From the NCBI GenBank assembly GCA_026122915.1, contig JAGIXO010000056.1, positions 1-10,139 on the forward strand: a DNA stretch of 10,139 nucleotides, given 5' to 3'. Each line of letters starts with the position of its first letter. The first letter of the stretch is position 1. The notes under the pieces are model-generated. The model saw nothing but the letters and a program-made list of their open reading frames with translations. It was not told where the DNA came from and searched no databases. This document shows positions 1-4,264 of the stretch, in pieces. Source of the DNA: Candidatus Electronema nielsenii (GTDB lineage: Bacteria; Desulfobacterota; Desulfobulbia; Desulfobulbales; Desulfobulbaceae). The position numbers and the translations under genes were made by a program.

Positions 1-483
1 TTTGGTGTGCTGCTGCGCTTAGAGTTTTACTCGCCTGAAGAGTTGGTACTGATAGTCAAACGCTCGGCCCGACTGTTCGGCATCGGCATCAGCGACGACG
101 GTGCGCTGGAGATAGGTCGCCGCTCGCGCGGTACGCCGCGCATTGCCAACCGCCTCCTGCGCCGAGTGCGGGATTGCGCTGAGGTCGCAGGCAAGGCGGT
201 GATCACCGCCGAGGTAGCGGGTAAGGCACTGGACATGCTGGCGGTTGACCGCTTTGGTCTGGACGAGATGGACCGTCGCATCCTCCTTGCCTTGATCGAC
301 CGTTTCCAAGGCGGGCCAGTGGGTTTGGAGACCTTGGCCACAGCGGTCTGCGAAGAGAAGAACACGCTGGAAGATGTCTGCGAGCCGTTCCTGATCCAGT
401 CTGGCTTCCTCATGCGCACACCGAGAGGCCGCATGGCCACGGCGGCGGCGTATGAGCACTTTGGCAGGACGATGCCGGGGTGA
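1..483 (+). CDS. ruvB: RuvB Holliday junction branch-migration helicase, C-terminal part (5' truncated by window edge)
   Basis: RuvB is the hexameric AAA+ ATPase motor that, with RuvA, drives Holliday junction branch migration in recombination repair. The reading frame is open from base 1 (FGVLLRLEFYSPEEL), so the gene starts outside the window, and about 160 C-terminal codons remain. The visible part covers the end of the AAA+ lid domain, with the conserved GTPRIANRLLRRVRD segment around residues 43-57, and the DNA-binding winged helix, ending in the family-typical EPFLIQSGFLMRTPRGR followed by AAAYEHFG. The Walker motifs lie upstream and cannot be seen. The stop is TGA at 481-483, with a toxin-antitoxin pair 54 bases downstream. 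A second, broken copy of the last 39 codons lies at 2227-2344. The assignment is very secure. Confidence 0.96.
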   Translation, partial: FGVLLRLEFYSPEELVLIVKRSARLFGIGISDDGALEIGRRSRGTPRIANRLLRRVRDCAEVAGKAVITAEVAGKALDMLAVDRFGLDEMDRRILLALIDRFQGGPVGLETLATAVCEEKNTLEDVCEPFLIQSGFLMRTPRGRMATAAAYEHFGRTMPG

Positions 484-537
484 GCAGGAGCGGTTTTGTG
501 CCGAATCAGATGAAAAAACAGCAGCAGGAGGATGACA

Positions 538-765
538 ATGAACACTGGATTAGTGGCAGAAGCCGCCGCGCAGATGGCGGCTCTTCCTTGCAGAATGCAG
601 GAGATGGCACTGCGCTTCATCAGGGAGCTGAGTTTGTCCGGGAAACGCGGCGTACCCGGCAAAAATCTTCTCAAATATGCGGGCACTGCTGCGCCGGACG
701 ACCTGAAGGCAATGAGCGAGGCGATTAAAAGCGGCTGCGGACAGGTCGATCATCATGAATGGTAG
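538..765 (+). CDS. VapB-like antitoxin of a type II toxin-antitoxin pair
   Basis: This 75-aa protein (from MNTGLVAEAAAQ) is the probable antitoxin for the PIN-domain toxin that overlaps its 3' end by 11 bases. A helical N-terminal half is followed by GVPGKNLLKYAGTAAPDDL and a C-terminal segment ending GCGQVDHHEW. This resembles the small antitoxin family with a LLxFAG...DLxxMxxAIxxGCxxVDxxEW pattern, recalled from memory. Such antitoxins bind and inhibit the cognate ribonuclease and usually repress their own operon. I chose ATG 538 over ATG 532 because AGGAGG (526-531) is 6 bases from 538 but directly abuts 532. No clear ribbon-helix-helix or AbrB fold can be read from the sequence, so the DNA-binding class is open. 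The role rests mainly on size, position and overlap. Confidence 0.8.
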   Translation: MNTGLVAEAAAQMAALPCRMQEMALRFIRELSLSGKRGVPGKNLLKYAGTAAPDDLKAMSEAIKSGCGQVDHHEW

Positions 766-1144
766 CTTTCTTCTCGACACCAATATTGTGATCGCCCTGT
801 TTGCCGGAGATGCTTCGGTCATGGCGAACATAGCGGCAGCCGAAGAGGTTTTCATCCCTGCCGCAGTCATCGGCGAGCTGTTTTACGGGGCGAGAAAATC
901 AGGCCGCCCTGCGGAGAATGCGCAGCGGATTGAAGAGTTTGTCGCAGACAATGTGATTCTGAGCTGCGACGCGGAGACAGCGCGGCTTTATGGTGACGTG
1001 AAGAGCGGCTTGCAGCGGAAAGGACGGCCAATCCCTGAGAATGACATCTGGATTGCAGCGGTCGCGCTTCAACACAATTTGATCCTAGTGAGCCGGGATG
1101 AGCATTTTGAGGCCATAGAATGGATCAGACGCGCAACGTGGTAG
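755..1144 (+). CDS. vapC: VapC-family PIN-domain ribonuclease toxin
   Basis: This is a 129-aa single PIN-domain protein, the usual VapC length. VapC toxins are magnesium-dependent endoribonucleases, typically cutting tRNA or rRNA and arresting growth when not held by antitoxin. All four acidic positions expected of an active PIN nuclease are visible: D8 in LLDTNIVI, E41 in GELFYGA, D97 in PENDIWIAA and D115 in SRDEHF. The start ATG lies inside the antitoxin gene (11-base overlap), so the pair is probably translationally coupled. It sits just after ruvB and before a secreted peptidase, an accessory-type position. Nothing suggests inactivation. The RNA target cannot be inferred. Confidence 0.93.
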   Translation: MNGSFLLDTNIVIALFAGDASVMANIAAAEEVFIPAAVIGELFYGARKSGRPAENAQRIEEFVADNVILSCDAETARLYGDVKSGLQRKGRPIPENDIWIAAVALQHNLILVSRDEHFEAIEWIRRATW

Positions 1145-1199
1145 AAAAATTCTATAAAGGATGATTGTCAACCGCCATCGCATGAGCATTAAGAATTGA

Positions 1200-1223
1200 A
1201 GCGGCAGAGTAAACCATGCCGCT
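1200..1223 (+). other. Inverted repeat upstream of the M15 peptidase gene
   Basis: AGCGGCA (1200-1206) pairs perfectly with TGCCGCT (1217-1223) across a 10-base loop. It lies 55 bases after the vapC stop and 36 bases before the peptidase start. No T-run follows, so it is a weak terminator candidate; it may instead be a leader structure of the peptidase mRNA. Its right arm overlaps an 11-mer, GCCGCTGAGAG (1218-1228), that recurs at 2151 and 3060 in leader regions. Confidence 0.35.
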
Positions 1224-1259
1224 GAGAGAATTTCGAGCAATCAACAAAGGATGATGACC

Positions 1260-1934
1260 ATGATTCAATCTGTTCGTTCCCTCTGTCTGTCTGTTATGCT
1301 ACTTGCAGCAGTCATGCTTGGAATGCTTGTCAGCAGATACGCAGTGGCTGAGAGCATAAACGGTGTGAATAGCGAATCCGTGATCATCGACAGCAAGATG
1401 ACCAGCAAAGAAGCGTTTGCTGGCTTATCCACGGACTGCCCGGAGAAAATCCGGCGGCGGCAGAAGCTGATCGAGGTCAAGTATTATTCATTCGACAAGA
1501 AGATACATCAAGGTCAGTTGGTGATTGATGCTGAACTTGAAAATGATGTCAAGACAGTGTTCAGTCTTGCATTCAAGCAACGCTTCCCTCTTCAATCTGT
1601 CATCCCTATCGCAGCCAAACAGTTCGGCTGGGACGACAACCTTTCCATGGCAGCTAATAATACATCCGTATTCAATTACAGGTTCAGCGTTGGCAGTACG
1701 CATTTGTCAAAACATGCCTACGGCAGAGCCATTGACATCAATCCATTCCAGAATCCCTACATCAAAGGCACTGTCGTTCTTCCGAAAGGCGCAAAATATG
1801 ATCCGGCTGCTGCTGGCACGCTGACGAAGAATCATCCGATTGTCCGAGCCTTTGTGCGGCTGGGTTGGACATGGGGCGGCAGCTGGATTTCACTGAAAGA
1901 TTACCAGCATTTTCAGAAACCGTTGAAGGAATGA
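1260..1934 (+). CDS. Secreted M15-family zinc peptidase (D-Ala-D-Ala carboxypeptidase / peptidoglycan endopeptidase-like)
   Basis: This 224-aa exported protein ends in an M15 (VanY / Peptidase_M15_4-like) catalytic domain, a family that cleaves peptidoglycan stem peptides. Residues about 1-30 form a Sec signal peptide: a basic start, a hydrophobic core LCLSVMLLAAVMLGML, and possible cleavage after AVA. The zinc-site pattern is clear: H152 and D159 in SKHAYGRAIDINP, and H217 in DYQHFQK. The preceding FNYRF and the WTWGGSW segment also fit the family, and D214 sits where the family has its catalytic acidic residue. I prefer ATG 1260 because AAAGGA at 1246-1251 is 8 bases upstream; ATG 1251 and 1254 are in frame but too close to it. 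The protein probably acts in the periplasm. Whether it is a housekeeping enzyme or a lytic enzyme of mobile-element origin is not clear. It lies between the two ruvB 3' ends. Confidence 0.88.
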   Translation: MIQSVRSLCLSVMLLAAVMLGMLVSRYAVAESINGVNSESVIIDSKMTSKEAFAGLSTDCPEKIRRRQKLIEVKYYSFDKKIHQGQLVIDAELENDVKTVFSLAFKQRFPLQSVIPIAAKQFGWDDNLSMAANNTSVFNYRFSVGSTHLSKHAYGRAIDINPFQNPYIKGTVVLPKGAKYDPAAAGTLTKNHPIVRAFVRLGWTWGGSWISLKDYQHFQKPLKE

Positions 1935-2008
1935 TTCATGCCGCACGCTCCGCAGCAATCTGAAAGACTTAATGGACATGGTCGCGACACGCATAAGCCG
2001 GGGCTATC

Positions 2009-2203
2009 AGCTGAACGTATCATCAGGCATGGTTCAACCATACTCATCTCTTGGTTGAACCATATTGAAGGACAGCTTGAACCATGCCAAGATAGTGGTT
2101 GAACCATACCTCGCCTATGCTTCAACCTATAAAATATAGCGACCAACCACGCCGCTGAGAGGATCAACGAATGATCAGCGACGTTCAACCGAGCAGCTCA
2201 ACC
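2009..2203. repeat. Phased array A: ten GGTT(C/G)AACC-like sites at 21-22 bp spacing
   Basis: Nine-base sites start at 2009 (AGCTGAACG), 2031 (GGTTCAACC), 2053 (GGTTGAACC), 2075 (GCTTGAACC), 2097 (GGTTGAACC), 2119 (GCTTCAACC), 2140 (CGACCAACC), 2161 (GGATCAACG), 2182 (CGTTCAACC) and 2195 (AGCTCAACC). The steps are 22, 22, 22, 22, 22, 21, 21, 21 and then 13. The best sites are palindromes (GGTT-S-AACC), and the 12-13 bases between them vary. A 21-22 bp step is two turns of B-DNA, so the sites face the same side. This looks like an operator array or iteron-like array. The binding protein is unknown, and no replication gene is in the window. Confidence 0.7.
2029..2063. repeat. Perfect 12-bp inverted repeat within array A
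   Basis: ATGGTTCAACCA (2029-2040) is the exact reverse complement of TGGTTGAACCAT (2052-2063), with an 11-base loop. It arises because two neighbouring array sites carry opposite central bases (C and G). It may form a hairpin in RNA, but no T-run follows, so it is not a typical terminator. Confidence 0.6.
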
Positions 2204-2227
2204 GCAGGAGGATATGATGCCAGACAA
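2101..2227 (+). repeat. 127-bp direct repeat, copy A (orphan leader of the 157-aa gene)
   Basis: This segment matches 3010-3136 with three substitutions by eye (124 of 127 positions). In copy B the same sequence is the leader and first codons of the 157-aa gene. Copy A therefore carries the CTATA-AAA-TATAG palindrome (2127-2139), a hairpin with one arm mismatch, the GCAGGAGG ribosome-binding site and the ATGATGCCAGACAA start. It then switches abruptly to a ruvB 3' fragment. The result is an 18-codon chimeric frame at 2217-2273 (MPDNGGCLLAVPDPSPAC) with an excellent ribosome-binding site but no gene behind it. Confidence 0.85.
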
Positions 2228-2344
2228 TGGAGGATGTCTTCTGGCCGTTCCTGATCCAAGTCCGGCTTGCTGATGCGCACACCGAGTGGGCGTATGGCTA
2301 CGGCAGCAGCATATGTGCATTTTGGGCGGCAGATGCCGGGGTAA
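2227..2344 (+). pseudogene. ruvB: Frameshifted 3' fragment of a second ruvB
   Basis: This segment aligns with the last 39 codons of the ruvB at 367-483, with roughly 22 substitutions and one extra A near 2257 (ATCCAAG instead of ATCCAG). When the extra base is removed, the translation reads EDVFWPFLIQSG, then LLMRTPSGRMATAAAYVHFG and RQMPG before TAA, unmistakably the RuvB winged-helix end. Most differences fall at third codon positions, so the two copies diverged while both were under protein-level selection; this is not a recent duplication of the neighbouring gene. The homology begins exactly where the 127-bp repeat ends. No promoter, start or upstream part of ruvB is attached. It is a relic, either a displaced native 3' end or a piece of foreign ruvB. 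Confidence 0.9.
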
Positions 2345-2360
2345 AAAGAGCGCAGATTCC

Positions 2361-2388
2361 GCAGGGGCTAAAAATCTTTCGCCCCTGC
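2361..2388. repeat. GGGGC...GCCCC hairpin element, copy 1
   Basis: The 28-base imperfect palindrome begins GCAGGGGCTAAAAA and ends TTTCGCCCCTGC. It belongs with the near-identical element at 2909-2936. One arm position differs (GCTAAA against TTTCGC). It lies just after the ruvB relic and upstream of the DUF805 gene. Short palindromes of this kind are often dispersed intergenic (REP or MITE-like) elements; a terminator role is also possible. Confidence 0.65.
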
Positions 2389-2501
2389 TCTTGCAAAAGA
2401 GAGATGACATAGTTGCAGTCTGCATATCCGCAGTCTGCTGTCATGCGGCAAGGATGCCCCTGAAGCCGCCTGACTCAACACGGGGCGCAAGGAGAACAGT
2501 A

Positions 2502-2864
2502 ATGAATTGGTATCTCGAAGTGCTGAAGCAGTATGCGGTGTTTTCTGGACGGGCGAGAAGGAAGGAATACTGGATGTTCACTCTTTTCAGCTTAATCGTC
2601 TCGTTGATACTCGGCATTGCCGAATGGATACTCGGTGATGTGACAGGGGCTGACCTCAGCATTATATCCTTGCTTTATAACTTGGCCATCATGCTGCCAA
2701 GTATCGGCGTGAGCATTCGGCGACTCCATGACATAGACCGCAGCGGCTGGTGGCTTCTTCTGAGCTTTATCCCAATTCTTGGCTGGATAGTCTTGATTGT
2801 ATTCGCTGCGAGGGACAGTACACCTGGAGAAAATGAATATGGTCCCAACCCAAAAGGGGAATGA
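2502..2864 (+). CDS. DUF805 family inner-membrane protein
   Basis: This 120-aa protein has the hallmarks of DUF805 (the YhaH/YhaI-type family): an N-terminal MNWYLEVLKQYAVFSGRARR segment, then KEYW, three hydrophobic helices (about residues 23-44, 53-71 and 83-102), the signature RRLHDIDRSGWW at 73-84, and a short polar tail with EYGPNP. The biochemical function of the family is not established. The start ATG 2502 is preceded by AAGGAGAA (2489-2496) at 5 bases; the longer open frame upstream (from 2286) is non-coding. The gene is isolated, flanked on both sides by the same type of palindromic hairpin and, further out, by the two 127-bp direct repeats. It may have arrived as a cassette. Confidence 0.9.
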   Translation: MNWYLEVLKQYAVFSGRARRKEYWMFTLFSLIVSLILGIAEWILGDVTGADLSIISLLYNLAIMLPSIGVSIRRLHDIDRSGWWLLLSFIPILGWIVLIVFAARDSTPGENEYGPNPKGE

Positions 2865-2908
2865 GCATCTCAGCACGATGACGGTGCGATAAAAATGGCG
2901 GATGAATC

Positions 2909-2936
2909 GTAGGGGCGAAAATTTTTTCGCCCCTAC
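2909..2936. repeat. GGGGCGAAAA hairpin element, copy 2
   Basis: The 28-base palindrome has perfect 13-base arms: GTAGGGGCGAAAA on the left and TTTTCGCCCCTAC on the right, with two T between. It lies 44 bases after the DUF805 stop. It could act as a transcription terminator in either direction, but perfect symmetry and a near-copy at 2361-2388 favour a dispersed repeat element. A one-armed, degenerate version (GTAGAGGCGAAAATT) is at 6706-6720. Confidence 0.75.
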
Positions 2937-2941
2937 AGAAC

Positions 2942-3112
2942 CGTTGAACCTATTCCGATAGAGGTTCAACCATGCGCATGTGTGCTTTAAGCACAGCTTG
3001 CGTATGCACGAACCATACCTCGCCTATGCTTCAACCTATAAAATATAGCGATCAACCACGCCGCTGAGAGGATCAACGAATGATCAGCGGCGTTTAACCG
3101 AGCAGCTCAACC
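2942..3112. repeat. Phased array B: second GGTT(C/G)AACC-like array
   Basis: Sites start at 2942 (CGTTGAACC), 2963 (GGTTCAACC), 2984 (GCTTTAAGC, degenerate but still palindromic), 3006 (GCACGAACC), 3028 (GCTTCAACC), 3049 (CGATCAACC), 3070 (GGATCAACG), 3091 (CGTTTAACC) and 3104 (AGCTCAACC). The steps are 21, 21, 22, 22, 21, 21, 21 and 13. From 3010 on this is the copy-B direct repeat. The sites before 3010 differ in spacer sequence from array A but keep the phase. The array runs directly into the ribosome-binding site of the 157-aa gene, so control of that gene is the simplest guess. Confidence 0.65.
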
Positions 3113-3136
3113 GCAGGAGGATATGATGCCAGACAA
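3010..3136 (+). repeat. 127-bp direct repeat, copy B (leader of the 157-aa gene)
   Basis: This is the second copy of the sequence at 2101-2227, displaced by 909 bases. It is probably the original, since it runs without a break into an intact gene. It contains the palindrome CTATA-AAA-TATAG (3036-3048), which could supply a -10 element, a leader hairpin (3058-3093) and the ribosome-binding site AGGAGG (3115-3120). Confidence 0.85.
3058..3093 (+). promoter_or_regulatory. Leader hairpin upstream of the 157-aa gene
   Basis: ACGCCGCTGA (3058-3067) pairs perfectly with TCAGCGGCGT (3084-3093). A shorter alternative pairing, GATCA with TGATC around ACGAA, lies inside. The structure ends 21 bases before the AGGAGG. 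In copy A (2149-2184) the right arm has one mismatch. No T-run follows, so this is more likely an mRNA leader or DNA-binding structure than a terminator. Confidence 0.45.
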
Positions 3137-3599
3137 CTCAAACAATCCTAATCCGCCGAACAACCCGCCGCATGTGCCGACCTTGGCAGACAAGCAGATC
3201 GACCTGTCGCACTTTGACTTGATGGACCTTAATGCAGACGAAATCCGCAGCCTACCTAAGCCGAAGATCGAATTCCCGGAGGCGGCCCGCCAAGTCATCG
3301 GCCTGTACCCTGATTTTTCGGACAAACTCCAATTGACCGCAGAGGAATTCGACCCTGACAAGGTGGCAGAGCAGCTCAGTTTGGCCGACCAGCTTATTCC
3401 GTATGCCGAATGGCTCGAGCGGCGGGCGGAGCAGGTACGGGAAACGCGGATGTTCCATCTCGCTGATGCCTACCGGGCTGTGCTGCGGGTCTATCACCGG
3501 GCAGAGGCGGCGGAGGCATTTGATCCGCAGGTGGGATACGCCTTCGCCTTTCTGGACGACTACTTCGGTATAGGGAAGAAGAAGAGCAAGAAGGAGTAG
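3126..3599 (+). CDS. Uncharacterised 157-aa protein
   Basis: I do not recognise a named family. The product has a proline- and asparagine-rich N-terminus (MPDNSNNPNPPNNPPHVP), an acidic middle with ADEIRSLPKPKIEFPEAAR, a predicted helical region RRAEQVRETRMFHLADAYRAVL, and a basic end (GIGKKKSKKE). There is no signal peptide or membrane segment, so it is probably cytoplasmic. The layout (LP-P/MPK-like segment, then a long helix with a xxDTxMxxxxEAYxAAL-like pattern) faintly recalls small helical proteins of unknown function in other phyla; this is memory-based and weak. ATG 3126 is preferred over 3123 because AGGAGG at 3115-3120 is 5 bases away rather than 2. Its leader is duplicated at 2101-2227 and contains a phased site array, so regulation is likely. 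Confidence 0.85.
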   Translation: MPDNSNNPNPPNNPPHVPTLADKQIDLSHFDLMDLNADEIRSLPKPKIEFPEAARQVIGLYPDFSDKLQLTAEEFDPDKVAEQLSLADQLIPYAEWLERRAEQVRETRMFHLADAYRAVLRVYHRAEAAEAFDPQVGYAFAFLDDYFGIGKKKSKKE

Positions 3600-3637
3600 C
3601 GCGGTGCCGACATGACGCATGGGCATAACAGGCAATG

Positions 3638-3661
3638 AGAGCTACATGACGTAGTTCTTTT
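3638..3661 (+). terminator. Possible weak terminator after the 157-aa gene
   Basis: AGAGCTAC (3638-3645) can pair with GTAGTTCT (3651-3658), one G-U pair included, around the loop ATGAC, and the right arm runs into TTTT (3658-3661). The stem begins 39 bases after the stop codon. The stem is short and the T-run brief, so the call is tentative. Confidence 0.35.
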
Positions 3662-3682
3662 CAACTTATTAAGGAAGGTGCT

Positions 3683-4093
3683 ATGATGTACAAGTTAAAC
3701 ACGGTGTTCAAACAGTCGGCGGCAGTGCTGGCCGCAGCACTACTGCTGCTGTCTTTTGCCGCATCCGTCCATGCCCACGCGACCAATCTCTGGTGCTACA
3801 TCGAGAAAGGCCGCGTCTATGTGGAAGGATCGTTCATGGGCAGCGGCAGAACAGTGCAAAACGGCAAGGTGATTGTGGTCAATGAGAAGGGTGACAAAGT
3901 CCTTGAAGGCGACACGGACAAAGAGGGTAAGTTCAACTTTGAGCCGCCGTACAAGGGCAAGATGACCATCCTTCTGCGGGTGGATCAGGCACATGATGCA
4001 GATTTTGAGCTGACAGAGCAGGATTTTAAAGACGCAGAAGCAGAAGAGGCAAAAGCCGCTGAGAGCAAACCGGCGGAGGTACCAGCAAAGTAA
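3683..4093 (+). CDS. Small secreted protein with a carboxypeptidase-regulatory-like / DUF4198-like beta domain
   Basis: This 136-aa protein has a Sec signal peptide (core AAVLAAALLLLSFAASV) and a likely cleavage site after HA at residue 31, giving a mature protein that begins HATNLW. The mature domain (about 32-112) has a beta-sandwich pattern: GRVYVEGSFMGSGRTVQNGK, then VIVVNEKGDKVLEGDTDKEG and KFNFEPP. This is typical of carboxypeptidase-regulatory-like domains. The tail is charged and low-complexity (EAEEAKAAESKPAEVPAK). Similar small proteins accompany cobalt/nickel uptake systems in sulfate reducers, as I recall, but no transporter is in this window; nikR lies 3.7 kb away on the other strand. 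AAGGAAGG (3671-3678) supports ATG 3683 or 3686. A role in periplasmic metal handling is inference. Confidence 0.8.
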   Translation: MMYKLNTVFKQSAAVLAAALLLLSFAASVHAHATNLWCYIEKGRVYVEGSFMGSGRTVQNGKVIVVNEKGDKVLEGDTDKEGKFNFEPPYKGKMTILLRVDQAHDADFELTEQDFKDAEAEEAKAAESKPAEVPAK

Positions 4094-4101
4094 AAGTGCT
4101 T

Positions 4102-4142
4102 CTGCCCATGAAAATGAGCTTTCCGCCTCATTGTCTGGGCAG
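4102..4142 (+). terminator. Stem-loop after the HATNLW protein gene
   Basis: CTGCCCA (4102-4108) pairs with TGGGCAG (4136-4142), and inside it AATGAG (4113-4118) pairs with CTCATT (4127-4132) around an 8-base loop, with an unpaired internal bubble. It begins 8 bases after the stop codon, a terminator-like position, but there is no immediate T-run. It may end transcription or protect the 3' end before the porin gene. Confidence 0.4.
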
Positions 4143-4264
4143 AGCAGCCTATGTTATCTTAATTTTCATGTTGCTGCGTTAGCAGCGGGAGGCGCGGCAT
4201 TGAACGGTTTTCCCAATCAGCCTGATTCTTTGCCTATCTTTACAATCAAAAGGAGAAAAGAACA

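Larger units (their letters stand above)
1935..2501. other. Gene-poor 567-bp stretch with repeat structures and a ruvB relic
   Basis: No intact gene is seen between the M15 peptidase and the DUF805 gene. In order the stretch holds about 75 bases with no recognisable feature, a phased array of GGTT(C/G)AACC-like sites (2009-2203), the first copy of a 127-bp direct repeat (2101-2227), a frameshifted ruvB 3' fragment (2227-2344) and a GGGGC...GCCCC hairpin (2361-2388). The last piece has a 9-base direct repeat, GCAGTCTGC, at 2415-2423 and 2430-2438. The 61-codon open frame from 2227 runs through the ruvB relic out of phase after the frameshift and is not considered a gene. Confidence 0.75.

Noticed and set aside
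27..686. Long minus-strand open frames opposite ruvB and the antitoxin
   Set aside because: They are mirror frames of recognisable genes and have no family resemblance.
2009..2203. Plasmid replication origin with iterons
   Set aside because: The spacing would fit, but there is no Rep gene, no DnaA box cluster and the context is chromosomal (ruvB, nikR, queH).
2227..2412. 61-codon open frame taken as a gene
   Set aside because: It starts in ruvB frame and continues out of frame after the extra A; the corrected reading is the RuvB C-terminus, so it is a relic.
2286..2501. Longer N-terminus for the DUF805 protein
   Set aside because: The extension has no family match and runs through the hairpin; ATG 2502 has a good ribosome-binding site and the canonical MNWY start.
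2009..3112. CRISPR array
   Set aside because: The conserved part is only 9-11 bases with a 21-22 bp period, below any known CRISPR repeat length, and no cas gene is present.
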